This document shows positions 47,389 to 59,464 of a DNA stretch of 64,000 nucleotides, one piece after another. Location of the stretch: assembly GCA_018894105.1 (NCBI GenBank), contig CM032129.1, positions 29,777,468 through 29,841,467 of the forward strand, read 5' to 3'. The stretch comes from Jacaranda mimosifolia (lineage: Eukaryota; Streptophyta; Magnoliopsida; Lamiales; Bignoniaceae). How positions within the stretch are numbered: the stretch's first letter is position 1; each line of letters begins with the position of its first letter. Both the position numbers and the translations under genes were made by a program. The notes beneath the pieces were generated by a model. That model saw only the letters and a list, made by a program, of their open reading frames with translations, was not told where the DNA came from and made no database searches.

Positions 47389-48300
47389 TTTGGTCAGTGT
47401 TAGGCTCAAATTAAACTGCTGTCTACTAAAATATGAAGCAGAATGCAGAAGAATCAAGAAGGCACCACCAGATTGTCAAAAAGTTGCTCCTTTGCCTATT
47501 TCAAGAGCAAACGCTTTGAAGAGTTAATTACAATCATTATTCATTAAGCTTTTTTCTCATGCAAAATTCTGGAAAAAGCATAAAGAAAAGAATTTCAGCA
47601 TCAATTCAGGTGCAAAGAGGACATGCTTTTGGAAGGTGACAGCACATTACCATGTATGATGTATGAAACTTTACAATCTATTTCCAATCAAGAATTGATA
47701 TATCAGAAGAAAAGCATAAAGGGCCAAGAACCCCTTTTTAGTGTAGCCAAAACAAAAGAAACAGGAATAAAGAAAACTACCTTTTCAGAGAAGCACTGAG
47801 ATGAAACAGGGAGAAAGGAGAGTCAATAGAGAAGCTTCTTCTCCTCCCATCCTGGTTAAAATCCCCATATTTCTTCGAATATTTTTGGTATACACTTGCT
47901 ATAATAAGCATGCATGCAAACCGGATTGAATAAAGGGCTCTTCAATGAATCAAGAAAGAGGCAGGAATCCAAAAACTATGATAATACAATAATTTAAAGA
48001 AAAAAAAGATATGAGCATGAAATTTGGAAGAAAAAAAAAACAAAAAATACAAGACAATGTGGAATGATTTGGAAAATAACACGGCGGGGGACGGTGGCGT
48101 TATCAGGGTTGTAACTTCAACGGCGCGGCGGTGTTGAGGGTGGCTTTGGGAATGTCTCTGAGGACAGGGAGAAGAACTGGATGAAGAGAGAGAGAGAGAA
48201 CAAAGAGCTGGAAACCCACGAAAATCTCCCAAAAGAAGATGTGGGGTTGGATTTGAAGGACATGGACAACGGAAAAAACACATAAGAGTTCATAAAAAAA
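47389..48300 (-). promoter_or_regulatory. 5' leader and promoter region of the RIC-like gene
   Basis: Upstream of the minus-strand start the coding strand is pyrimidine-rich (CTCTCTCTCTCTTCATC from about 48200) and contains a less AT-rich block at 48080-48250 typical of a 5' leader, probably followed by a leader intron. A frame there (47942-48283) has no recognisable domain and I take it as untranslated. Confidence 0.45.
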
Positions 48301-51056
48301 AATACTGTAATGAATAAAGAATTTTGTGTAATAATATTGTCAAAGGGTTTTGTTTGTTAAGGTATTTAAGGAGGAACGAGTTAAAATGTTTTGTGGGCAA
48401 TAAATGGGATTAAAGGAATATAGTGAAATTTTGATTATGGTGGGTTGTATTTGGTGTGTATCCATTGAAAAATATTTAAAATAATGTAAATTATAGATTT
48501 TAAATATTATGCTAACCTTTTTTCATTTTTGAATTGCTTCGGCTAAATTGAGTTGAAAACAAAAAGTTAAAGTAAGTTGAAAAGATTGAAAAAATCAATT
48601 ATACATAAGTAGTGGGTGTGGGATGTATGAATGTAATATTTGGTTGGATAAATTTAAATAATCAAGATCAAAATTAGGTCATAACATTATATTTATAATT
48701 AATAATTTAATTATGATATTTATCTAATTATTCATTCAATGAACATTCTCAATATACAATGTCAAATCTCTACCCTCTAATTGGAGTCTCGAGTTATTTT
48801 TATTTTTATTTTTTTTAATTTCAAACTTTATATTTGTATGTATAAAGGCGATGTTAATGGAATAATTAATTACTCAACTAGAGGATATTCGAAAATTATT
48901 AATCCATTAAGAGAATAACTTTGCGGGCCATTGCCGCCTGAATAAATTCTTGCTTTAATAAAATGTAAAAATATTGACATAAATATTTTAAGATCAAGTG
49001 CAATATGTGATTTTATATTATACTAACTATTAAATTTTACATTTTATAAAAAAGTATACGGATTACTCATTTGTAATAAAAAAAAATTCCGATGGATTGC
49101 CGGACTGATGATCATTAGGTCAAATAATTCGGAAAAATCGGGTTGGGGTCCGTTTGAATCTCTTGGACGTTGACACCAACGCTCCATTGCTTTTTATTTT
49201 ACATGAAAAGAAAAGGACATAAATAATCTCTTATGCAAATTAGCTGTCTAAAAGTTTAGAATTCTCTCTTTTGTGCAATAATAATAATTGCTAAGCATAA
49301 TTTAAACTTCTTTTGACTTCATAATTAAAAATTTTGATGTGCTTAAGAGTTTGTATTTTGGGAAAGACAAAAAATAAAATAAAATAAAATAAAATACATC
49401 CACCAAAAAGTTCTCTCTCTTTTAATACTTAATAAGTCAACATTCTATTTTTTAGATGCAATAATTAATTAATAATTAATGATGTTCAAATTTATCACAA
49501 AAATAAAAGGCCAGCTTCCTTGAATATTATCCTATCAATACACGTAGTGAGGGATTTTATCCTTGTAAAATTCCCTCTACGAGTGATAGAGTAGAATCAA
49601 TTCATAAACTGCTGAAACCCTCAACTCTTTCAGTACCAAACAAGATCCTGAACTCGTCAATGTGGAATTGAGTCTTCACATCGTCAGATAAATTTAGGCA
49701 TCATCAATAATTAAAATTAGTTAAAACCCTTAACTCCTTTATTATAAGATAAGACTTTAAACTTGAATAAAAAATTAAATTTTTATGTGACGATGAACTT
49801 AGACATAATCAAACGATTAGGACAATAATAAAAATCATAAATTTAGCACTTGCATTTTTCATATCTGATAATGAATTTAGACATCATTAAGCAATCAAAA
49901 TAATAAGTCATAAACCTAATACTTGAGTAGTAGCATGCATCCCAACTGCCAGAAACGAACATAATATTATGTTTGTAGTGTTTATGGTCATCCATTTTCC
50001 TAAACAGAATCTTTTGCTAATATTGTCCGATCCAAATGGGAATTTTTTTATAATAAAGTTTGGCTTCCATGCATACATCACCATTTTGATTATAGAATCA
50101 TTCCTGATTAAACTTTAATTTAATATTCATTATCATCATTTAATTTAATTATTTTTCTATAATTGCCAGTTATGCATAACCTGTACCAGACGATTATGTT
50201 CCATTCTATTTATTTTCTGCAGATTTTCCTTTTCATTTTTTTTTTTTAATATTTGTCATTGTTGTAACCACGTTTAGGAATGCTGCTGCTTCCAGTGAAG
50301 CATTTTTAATATTTCATATTATTACTGTAAATGGAAATTAATTTGTTCCGACATTCGGATAATTGCTGAGATTGCCATGCGGATTTTAAATTGTTCTATA
50401 AATTTTTTAGGCAGAAAGCTGAGAGTATATAGTTAGAGAGAGATGGGATTTTGGTGGAATGAAAATAAATAAAAATAATTTCATGCTGAATGAACAGAAA
50501 AAGTTGAAGTAAATTGATGAAAAATTAGTTATTTAGGGATAATTATTGTTAGTTGAGGATTCATTATTTGAATTTATTAACTGAGTGGTCAATTGGCCCA
50601 ATGATATTATCTTCGCTCTTATATGTGTGAGGTTGTGTGAGGTTAATTAGCCAATTACATTGCTCTCATATTTTTATGTGTGAGGTTTGAAATTTGAATT
50701 TTATCGAATTTTAAATGTACTTCTGAGGGTTAAAAATAAAATTATTTAAAAAGAAGCTAAAATATTGATCAGGACGCGTTTTATGTTTCCTTTTAGCAAG
50801 AACATTATCTCTAGCAATTTTCCCAGATAAAATGATGAAAATGAATTAATCTTTTTCTAATTGGAAGTAGTAGGTCTAGCTTATCTTGTTGAAATTAATA
50901 CTTTTATAATAATAACAATTTGATTACCTTAAAAATGAAAGATGAAGAAGGATTTTTTTAATTTGAGTGTTAATTATTGTGGATGAAATAAATAGTATAA
51001 AAGTTAAATTTACATAAGTACCTGATGATGTCTTTTTCTATGAATTGGTCTCTCTT
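48301..51056. other. Intergenic DNA, no gene recognised
   Basis: AT-rich sequence with a TAAAA/AAAAT pentamer run at about 49374-49396. I found no repeat borders, exons or RNA genes. Confidence 0.4.
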
Positions 51057-51824
51057 TGTTGACCTGGTGGGTTAGTCAACCAGAAAGATTGGCTCAGAAG
51101 ATAAGTAAAAGGCACTGGTCGAATTCTACAACTAGGGACAAATGTTAGGCTAATTGAGAGGGTTCTCGACTATGAACCTCCGATACTTAAATCAATAGAT
51201 ATTTAACTGAAAAATAATTTAGCAGAGTAACGATTTAGTGAGAGTGTGTAAAAACGTATCTTTGTTTGTCTATGAAAGAAGGGTATTCATAGTGGTTGCC
51301 ATCTAGGAGGGGGAGGTTGAAAAGATGGTATTCTCCTTACCCCATGATAATGCTTCTTTCCCTCTCGTAAGGGCATTGTAGGTCTTTTGAGTTGGTTGGT
51401 TGGCATGCTTTTAACTGGCCAAAAAAAAGGGGTGCTACTATTACCGTTATTAATACGGAGGTGACTAGTTGACGGAATCATTAATGAGGACAGGGCTGGT
51501 AGTTTGGCTACATTAAATACGGATGTGACCAATGGCAGGCGTTGCAATTAATGCGGCCACGACTAGGAACTGGCGTTATTGCACCTCTTGTTCGACTATC
51601 TGGTCGAGAGGATTGAAGCGAGATCACTTATGAGGTCGAGAGCATTAAAGTGGGCTCTCCTTGTAGTTCTCATCGACTTATCCATGAGGTCGGCGAGTTC
51701 TACTTTTTGGTTGTTGCTGGGTGCCCGCCCTTGGGCTCAAGTACTGATTTTGGGCTTGATAGTGATGTTGACTCTTGAGCTGATTGTATTAGGCTTGTAG
51801 ATTGTAATCATATCAGTACCCTTC
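51057..51824 (-). mobile_element. Candidate solo LTR of a Ty3/gypsy element
   Basis: The block is clearly less AT-rich than its surroundings and has sharp edges. On the minus strand it ends ...TAAGTATCGGAGGTTC ... CGACCAGTGCC ... CACCAGGTCAACA, wording typical of the R/U5 part of plant gypsy LTRs, and contains a TATGAATACCC TATA-like box. It starts TGATATGATTACAATC or, a few bases earlier, TGAAGGGTAC. No primer binding site, polypurine tract or coding sequence adjoins it, hence a solo LTR. No target duplication could be confirmed. Confidence 0.5.
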
Positions 51825-52771
51825 AAAAAAATAAAATAGTCACACAATCAATTAGGAGGATAGTTTGGTTAAAAAAGCAATCATTCTGGAGAGTAAATAC
51901 ATTTAATGTGGTTGGAATTTATCTTCTGAGGTCTTTCCAGAAATTCACAATTTGATGATGGATGTTGTGAATTTCTAATTCAAGAACACGCTTACTTAGA
52001 GAAAGTGGTATGCTACTTAGAGAATTCACTCTAGTAATGAGGTAATTAATGCTAGTTTCTATCATAAATGACAGTATTTATAGTATTAGGATTTGAGAGT
52101 TGTGCTATAGCGCTTGGCTGTCTAGTTTAGTACTTGACTTGGGATCGTAATAACAACTCCTAAAAAATTTTATTTATATGTTCAGTACAAGAATAAGTGA
52201 TTCCGAGCTTAGGAAGATAATGATAGAATCACATAATCAAGTTGAACAGTAGGTTGAAAAAGATACACCAGACTGCACTTGCTAAACTAATGCTATCCTA
52301 TTTGGATTTCAGTTTATGACTCGAAGCCCCTTATTGAATGCACAACACCTCCTATTTATAGTGTATTGGGGTTGTACAACTATGCCACATATTGTTTTTG
52401 CTTGGTATGGATATGATACCATGTATACTTCATTTATGGACCTCCGATAAAGTTGTACCTTCAAGGTCGGGTTCAATCCTGTCATATTGTTATTCTGTAG
52501 GATATGAACGTCATTTTTCTTTCTTTCCAAATCAATACCTTACGTTGTTTTAAGATAATTTGATTGATATGTCCTTAGAGCATATTAGGAGTATATCAAC
52601 ATTAATTTTATTGCTCCCAATCTTTTTAGGATGTCTCGTTTGAGATGAATAATTATAGAAGCTCACTAACTAAACCAGGCCATAGCTGATGCACTAAACT
52701 TCGAACCCTTTAAACATGTAAAAAGAAACAACAACAATAATAATATTATTTAATAATAATAATAATAATAA
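51825..52771. other. Intergenic DNA, possibly further LTR fragments
   Basis: CCTCCTATTTATAGTGTATTGGGG at about 52347-52371 and ACAGTATTTATAGTATTAGG near 52072 look like TATA regions of LTRs, but no ends could be set. A short (AAT)n run precedes the SINE. Confidence 0.3.
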
Positions 52772-52978
52772 TGTTCAGTGGCTTGTAGCCCAGTGACATC
52801 AAGTCTTCCCTATTATGTGGGAGGTCTCATATTCAAACCTAAATGGGTTCCTTTGTACACCTTATATGTGCATTTGGTTGTGGAGTTTGTACTTCTATTT
52901 TCTTAATTTGATTATTAAATTCTATTAACTTGTTGTAAGGATAATTTTCGTCATTTGTAACATTCTCTCAAAAAAAAA
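52772..52978 (+). mobile_element. tRNA-derived SINE, copy 2
   Basis: GTTCAGTGGCTTGTAGCCCAGTGAC holds the A-box-like part. CTATTATGTGGGAGGTCTCA followed by TATTCAAACC is the B-box-like part. CACCTTATATGTGCATTTGG and TAATTTTCGTCATTTG follow, and it ends in CTCTC and nine A. It matches the inverted copy at 32752-32930 in order and wording. Confidence 0.7.
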
Positions 52979-53589
52979 TCTCATTCAACAATATAAACAC
53001 CATGTAAGTGTATGTAGGACTCCCGCTCCTAATTCAATTTAGTGAAAGAAATAATACTATCCACCAACACATACAAGATGTATTAATTAGCTGGATTGGT
53101 TGGTTATACATGATGTGGTGGCGCGCAATTTAAGATGTGGTATGCTACTTGAGATTTTTTGGCTAATTTTTTTAGGTTGTAGTAATTGAATTGGACCAAT
53201 TCTGAGCGTGACATGCCCATTAATTTTCGCTATCTGGGCCTTCTTTTTTTTGGGTGACAAGGACCAATTATAAGTGAGACAAATCACAAATGGCATATGC
53301 TTTTGTCATTTGTTGAGTATTATCCCAATTTTTGAAAAGCTCCAAATTTGTTAATGCATATGGGCATCCAAGTTTTTCCTTCTATTAACTTTTTTCTCTT
53401 TATGTTTGGATCTTAAAATGTATTTTTTTTTTTATTTCAAATAATACAATTGTATAGAACAATTTAAATATTTCTTTATTAATATTTAAATTTAAGTAAT
53501 GCTTTAAAATTTAAGATCTAAAGGTAACATTAGATTTTATTTCTCAACGCACGTCTTTAGCTACCACTTGCTAATTACGGTACTAAATA
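52979..53589. other. Intergenic DNA, no gene recognised
   Basis: No usable frame or repeat border is seen. A T run lies at 53419-53432. Confidence 0.4.
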
Positions 53590-54330
53590 GTTGTGGCAAA
53601 TGATTGAGTCAAGTCAGCTTTGAATTCAAGTAAGTTAAATTTAAAATGAATTAGATCTAATATGAGTTTAAAGAGATAGATTAAAAATGAATTGGATCTA
53701 AAACAAATTCGATTCGATATCAAAAGATAAATTTTTGATTCATTTTGCTTATCCTAAAAAATTAATTTAAAAGATAATAGACAAATAGCAATACTATTAC
53801 ATCTTATTAATATATAATTTACAATATAGTGATATAATTTATTAATTTATATGCTTATTTCATTAACCGATTTCATTATATGCCAATTGCATTACAAAAT
53901 TAACTATAGTTGATATTTATTTCATCACAAACTAATAATTTTGAAGGAAATTACATAATCATTGCATCCGTAAGTATATATGAAAATCACGAATTTGTCA
54001 GCATTCATTTCTTAAAAATCAAAAAACATAAATTTACATCTCAATCTTACTATATGTTGGCATATATAACATTAACTAAGCAAGAAATTCACAAGGTTTT
54101 TTAAATTAATAGGCACAATATTTATTTGTAATACTTCAAAATATTATTCGCAGTTTATATACTAAAATTAGGATCCTTAAAGAACCCCAACAACTAATTT
54201 ATTAATAGATTTAAAGCCCAAGATGCTTACTTCAATTTTAAAACTAAAATAATGTAAAAGTATCAGACTTGACAAAAATGAGGAAGTAAAAACAATATAA
54301 TCAAATTAAAATTCAATTCCCTTCAATTTC
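53590..54330. repeat. Dispersed repeat, copy 2
   Basis: The matches to 44750-45440 are described there. This copy additionally has GAATTAGATCTAATATGAG and TTAAAAATGAATTGGATC at its left, words also seen at 43560-43650. It ends about 50 bp before the NTF2 stop codon. Confidence 0.6.
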
Positions 54331-54384
54331 TAGATGGTACATAAACAATCAGAACATGATCTCCCCAACCCAATTAAAGTGCAT

Positions 54385-55531
54385 TCAGCCGTAGTTAAGG
54401 CGAAATATGTCGTTCTGCAGGAAATAGTTTCCTTGTCCTGTGGGAATCAGGTGAAAAGCCTGCAACGCACAACATTATTATGGATGAGCCCAATGATCAT
54501 GGTGGTATCTTGATATAGGAATAAATGAAAAGTCCATTTTGCTCATGTCATTAGAAATTAATTCCTCCGCATCAGGATCTGAGTCGTTATGAGATCTAAA
54601 TATGATTTGTTATTTCAACCATTGATTAAAGATACATGGCATCATCTTAAGGAGTCGGCTAAACTTTAAAGGACAAGCCCAACTCAACACCCCCAATGTG
54701 GATACCCCTTTGGCCTATTCATAGAAAGCTAAAGGTACATTACGTTACTAATTTGTGTATTTTTGTTATGACCGATTTAAGTTTGAAATTTTTTTACGAG
54801 AATTCTCTACTGACCCTAACTCTGTGGTAATTTTTCATATTAGATCCTAAGTCCAACCTATTTGTAATAGAATGTCATATTTTGAGCATTGATTAGAGAC
54901 ACGCAACGTTATCTTAATTAGAAGTCAGCTAAGCTTTAAAGAACTAGTCCACCTCAACATCCCCAATATACATATCCTGATCGGCCCTAATGTTAAAGGT
55001 ACAGTATTTTTACTAATTTGCTGTACTTTTGTTATGGCCGACTTAAGATTGAAAAATTCTTGCTAGAATTCTCTACTGATCTAATTCTGTTGTAGTTTCA
55101 TAGATCCCAAGTTCAACCTGTTCGTAATAGAACGACAACCCAGTGAATCATATATAGACATATCCTGAACTAGACTTGTTAGATCATAGCTCCCACAAGA
55201 CAAGACAAGACAAAGAGAGTGGTTCTACCTGGCTAAACCTCAAGGGGTGGTCCTCTCCGTGCAGCTGGAGGCTGCCACTAACAAAAACCATGATGCCACC
55301 GGCAAAGGCCGATGGCTGGGAATCAACTGTGCTGATAACATGGCGGCATTGATCGAACGGCAACTGGCTAAGCTTAGCTGATATGTCACTCACCCCAAGC
55401 ACCTTCTGTCCCTCAAATGTGAGCATGGACGCCGGCTGATATAGAGAAGCAAGTGAATTCCGGTCATGATCAAACAGATGATAGTAATGATCCACAAATG
55501 CCCTGCCCACCATTTCTATCTGTTCTTCCAT
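54385..55531 (-). CDS. NTF2: Nuclear transport factor 2 (NTF2), 125 aa
   Basis: Two exons, 55531-55229 and 54459-54385, join in phase (378 nt). The protein has the full NTF2 fold: MVGRAFVDHYYHLFD at the start, the central LYQPASMLTFEGQKVLG and the C-terminal FHLIPTGQGNYFLQNDIFRL, ending NYG. The family is normally 120-126 aa, so it is complete. NTF2 is a homodimer that carries Ran-GDP through the nuclear pore by binding FG nucleoporins, renewing the Ran gradient used in nuclear import. The 769-nt intron (54460-55228) contains a two-copy tandem duplication of about 268 bp. The start follows directly from the first Met of the domain; no upstream in-frame extension is needed. Confidence 0.93.
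54575..55135. repeat. ~268-bp tandem duplication within the NTF2 intron
   Basis: GTCGGCTAAACTTTAAAG near 54654 recurs as GTCAGCTAAGCTTTAAAG near 54924. GTTATGACCGATTTAAG near 54767 recurs as GTTATGGCCGACTTAAG near 55034. CCAACCTATTTGTAATAG recurs as TCAACCTGTTCGTAATAG. The two copies have diverged appreciably. Confidence 0.8.
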
Positions 55532-58432
55532 TTCTAATCTCTTTCAAGTATCAGACTGTAAAAGACCAACGGTTCTGCTACAAAGCAAGAGTACTTAATA
55601 TATAGGAATTATTTGTAGGGCATCTTAAATGCTGCTGCACGGTCACGCAAAGTAGTTAAAAGGTAAGTCATATATAGAAATTATAAAGAGGGTTCGATGT
55701 GGACAGTCATTTTTGTTGGCCACACAAGGCACTTTTTGAATCCCACATATCTTTCAAAGATTTTCACAAGAAACTAAAGGAAACCACGGTGAGAAGGAAG
55801 CTAGATTTGATTCTTCAAAAGCAAATATACTATTAAATCTGCTGGCATCACTTTGATCCAGAGGAATATATTCTTCTTCCAACTTTCCTTTGGGGCATAT
55901 CGGTTTCCTTATCAATAATTTAAACAGAAGAAGGAAAGAGGGAAAGAGGGAAAAATTGAACTGTCAAATCTTGAAAACTCTGCTATATAATGTGTACATT
56001 ATCATAACTAATCCCTCCATGTCCAATGATGTTTGACCTTAGTTGACCTAGAACATTACACTTGGTCCATCCTAGAATTTCAATTTCGTAATGAAGAAAG
56101 AAATTAGGCAATGTGAAATCTGAAGCCCTGACAACCGTTGAACCTAGTAACAAGAAAGCCATGGGAAGAGATATCAAAGAAAAGGAATACAATATCTTTA
56201 TTGCCTTTGAGAGCTAGAAGATAGCCCAAAGAGCAAGCTAACAGAAATATGCTATTCCATACATAAATCGTGTAATAGTTTATGGTCCAACAAGCTGGGC
56301 ATTTTGAGCTGCCTCCACGTATAAGAGACATTGTCAACAATTCACTAGTGTGATTAAATACCAAAACCTCAATCTACCAGAGACTACGAGAGATTGATTA
56401 ACTTCATCGATCAACAGTTTTTTAAAGCAGAAATTGTTTCAAAGATGTGGTCATTATAAGAGGAGTAATTGCTGGGAGGAAACAGCAGGCCACCTTTTTA
56501 TGAGGCAACAGAACATTTTGTGTAGCAGATGATGCATCCACCATCCAGCAGGCCATTGCATGCATAACATAAAATGATGGTTCAGTTATTAAAATATTAG
56601 AATTGCAAATGGCATGTAGACATGCCTTTGGCCCCAAGGCGAAAAGTGGGAGGAAAAATAACAGGTACAGTAGTTCCAAAGACATGATATATAATTATAA
56701 CCCCTAAATTTAGTAAGTCCAGAGATATAAAGCAAATTATACATCAAGTGGATCTTGTATTTTCTGTATAGCACTCCTCAAAATGTCCCTTCAGATACTT
56801 CTATTGCTTGCACACATTTCACTCTCCAGTGGCATTTCCCCCAATCTTAGATTTTCCACTTGGATCACCACAACGAAGGAAGAAAAAGAAGAATAAATAG
56901 AGCAACAGAGAATGATGCATAATTGAGAAATGAAAATTGAACTCATTGACACTAACTGTGCTCTTGACCTTCTATACTTTACTCATGCATTAGTTAAAGA
57001 ACATAGGCATAGAGAAACTGGAAATAATTGGGGGACTCACAAAGCAATTATACATCATGTCTTATAAAAAGAGACATACATTGTTTTGGATAAAACCAAT
57101 GCAATGTATTCAAAAGCACTAACTCTGTTTTATTACAAACAAAGGGGCGATTGGTTTGACAAACTTAGATAATTCCACTAGTTTAATCAAATACCAGACC
57201 TTAAGGTGATTAGTACTGTACTGTACTTGACTCGTGGAAATTTATTTTGCTGAAATATGGTATTTGTGGCATTGTCACAGGAAGAGAAACATGGAGTGCA
57301 ATTGTAAACACCATTTTATGATTATTAAAGGCCTTAGTCAAGAACAAGGGCATAGAGAAACTGGAAATAATTGCAGGACTCACAGCACAATTATGAATTA
57401 TGTCTTTGAGAAAGGGGCATATCTTGTTTGGGCTAAAATGTACTCAGAGAAAATCACTGACGCTTTCTTATAGCTAACATATGACTACTTTGTTTTATGT
57501 ACTGAACTAAAACTGAAAAATTACTCAAATACAACGTTCTAAGTTGATTATTTTTATTGTTGGACAAGTATCAACATGTAATTGGACTCTGAACGAACAC
57601 AGGACCAATATCTTGAACAATATTCTTAGTTTAGCATGGATTTGCCAAAAATAAATGTAGAAAGTAATAAATAGTGCTGTGTATGTGAGAAGGTGATGGC
57701 TTGAGTATACGAGCAGAAGTATAATCCATACTCTAATTCTAAATCCATTCTCGGTTCATTGTTCGGAATTAACACATGAAAGAACACAACCTTCCAGATT
57801 ACTCAAGCTACCATCTCTAGAGTCATAGCAACCACCTTATTTGTGGTTTATCTTTCTACTCACAGAAATTTGAGAAAATTCTAATTTCTGTCCCTATTTA
57901 CCATATTGAAAGAGCCAACCGCCAACCACAGGAAGATATCAATATACACAATAATGGTATACAGCATTCACTATTGTTGTTTAGCATTTCTTGCCACTTC
58001 CATTTTCCTCATTAGACAACATACCTTCTAGCCCTCCTCATCTAACCAGATAACTTCAGCCAGACATTACAATTGCTCAGTGAAACTTATGCACAGAACA
58101 ATAGGGCACAGGATAAGGGATGGTGCACATCAACAGAAAATATGGCATAAACATAAAGCATTTCGGAAGGCAGAAAAAAAAAAGAAAAAAAACATATCCA
58201 CTGATATGAAAGACATAGCAAATAAATCTCAGAATCAGTATACCACCTCCTAACAAATATTAATTCCAGTATTGCAAATAAGTCTCGAGTAAAAGAGAAA
58301 TATCCATTCAAGTAAAAATGCTCAAGTTGTCTTTATGAGCTACATCTGTTGAATGTCTCCTACGCATTCAGCTGGCACAAAACTCTTACCTAAAGGCAGA
58401 AACACCCAATATGCCATCTTTTTTAACAACAA
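55532..58432. other. Region between NTF2 and OST3, no gene recognised
   Basis: It should hold the NTF2 promoter at the left and the 3' untranslated part of OST3 at the right. The open frames here are short and match nothing I know. A duplicated segment of about 100 bp lies at 56995-57097 and 57338-57440. Confidence 0.4.
56995..57440. repeat. Direct repeat of about 100 bp, copies 343 bp apart
   Basis: AAGAACATAGGCATAGAGAA at about 56996 recurs as AAGAACAAGGGCATAGAGAA at about 57339. Both continue ACTGGAAATAATTG, a GGACTCAC block, a CAATTAT block and ATGTCTT. Confidence 0.75.
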
Positions 58433-59464
58433 TCACTGCCAGCTCGAGGGCCAGTATCCATGAATACCATAACCTGTTTTCCAATTATCCAAGAAAACCA
58501 CCTTCTTGACTGCCCAGAAAGACACAAACAGCACAAAAATCATCAACAATCTCTGCGCAGTTCTGTTCCTCACTCTTACCAGCACATGAGTTACAAACGC
58601 CAGCAACAGCCCCACAATCGTATACAAGAAACCAACTGCAAACCCCTCGGCCCCCAACTGCATCCCCGAGCCCTGGTAGAAGAATACCAACTTCCCAGGA
58701 TCCTGCCTGTCCACCAAGAACATCGGCATTTTCCTGATTATATTAAACATCGCTCCCGAAACACTGAAGAAGTAGACAAAAATCGCCCCAGCCATCCATA
58801 TGTTCTTATCGTGCAAAATGGTGTTCCCAGAAATCAACTTCTTCACGAAAAACGGAGTCAAGATCAACACTACGGCGACTAGAAAAATAATCTGGTTTTT
58901 GGAAACAACGGGCGGGCGTTTAATGGGGCCAACAGAAAGCTTAGTCCTGGATTCTATAAACTCGGCCATGGATTCGGCCAGTCTCGAAAAATCCGAGGCG
59001 TCCATTTGGATTGAATCTGTCTTGACATCAGAGGCAGTGGGTGGAATTAGGCGAATGTGGGGAAGAGAGTTGACCCCGAAAAGGGCGAAAGAGGCCTGGG
59101 ATTCTTGGAATTCAATTTCGAAAAAGAAGAGTTGGGATTTTTTATTAGGGTTATTGACTTGAAAAGAGGAGGAGACAAGGGAAAATTCGGATTTGAGAGT
59201 CGGCAGAGAGAGCTCGGGTTTGGAATGGAGCTGTTGAGCATCGAAGAAGATCAGGGAATGGAATGGACGAGGAGTGGGGAGCGAGAGGATGCGGCGGAGG
59301 AGCGCGTCGGTTAGGTGGATGACGCCGGTGGAGGATTGGGATTGAAGGGCGGAGAGTTCAGAGGTAATGGTATCGGATGAAAGGGATGTGGCGCGTGGCG
59401 TAAGGAGGAAAACAAGGCTGACGAGGAGGAGAGCGGCGGCGATTGGGGTTGGAGAGATCGCCAT
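58433..59464 (-). CDS. OST3: Oligosaccharyltransferase subunit OST3/OST6, 343 aa
   Basis: A single uninterrupted exon. A signal peptide (about residues 1-27) leads to a lumenal thioredoxin-like domain (about 28-170) with the conserved RPFHSLIFFDAQQLHS and FGVNSLPHIRLI segments. Four membrane helices follow at about 190-208, 222-241, 272-296 and 305-325. The C-terminal end NWKTGYGIHGYWPSSWQ is highly conserved in plants. The protein is a subunit of the ER oligosaccharyltransferase, which moves the glycan from dolichol to Asn of nascent proteins. Yeast Ost3/Ost6 and human TUSC3/MAGT1 use a CXXC pair to hold substrate cysteines. This protein has no cysteine at all, so that redox step is absent; the Arabidopsis homologue also seems to lack the pair. 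Length and end match the family. Confidence 0.96.
   Translation of the reverse strand: MAISPTPIAAALLLVSLVFLLTPRATSLSSDTITSELSALQSQSSTGVIHLTDALLRRILSLPTPRPFHSLIFFDAQQLHSKPELSLPTLKSEFSLVSSSFQVNNPNKKSQLFFFEIEFQESQASFALFGVNSLPHIRLIPPTASDVKTDSIQMDASDFSRLAESMAEFIESRTKLSVGPIKRPPVVSKNQIIFLVAVVLILTPFFVKKLISGNTILHDKNIWMAGAIFVYFFSVSGAMFNIIRKMPMFLVDRQDPGKLVFFYQGSGMQLGAEGFAVGFLYTIVGLLLAFVTHVLVRVRNRTAQRLLMIFVLFVSFWAVKKVVFLDNWKTGYGIHGYWPSSWQ

Noticed and set aside
47942..48283. 113-codon minus-strand frame upstream of the RIC-like gene
   Set aside because: Ser/Pro/His-rich, low-complexity sequence with no domain. It is best explained as a pyrimidine-rich 5' leader.
58460..59314. Plus-strand frames of 85-140 codons opposite OST3
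   Set aside because: They are mirror frames of a GC-richer coding exon and have no recognisable domain.
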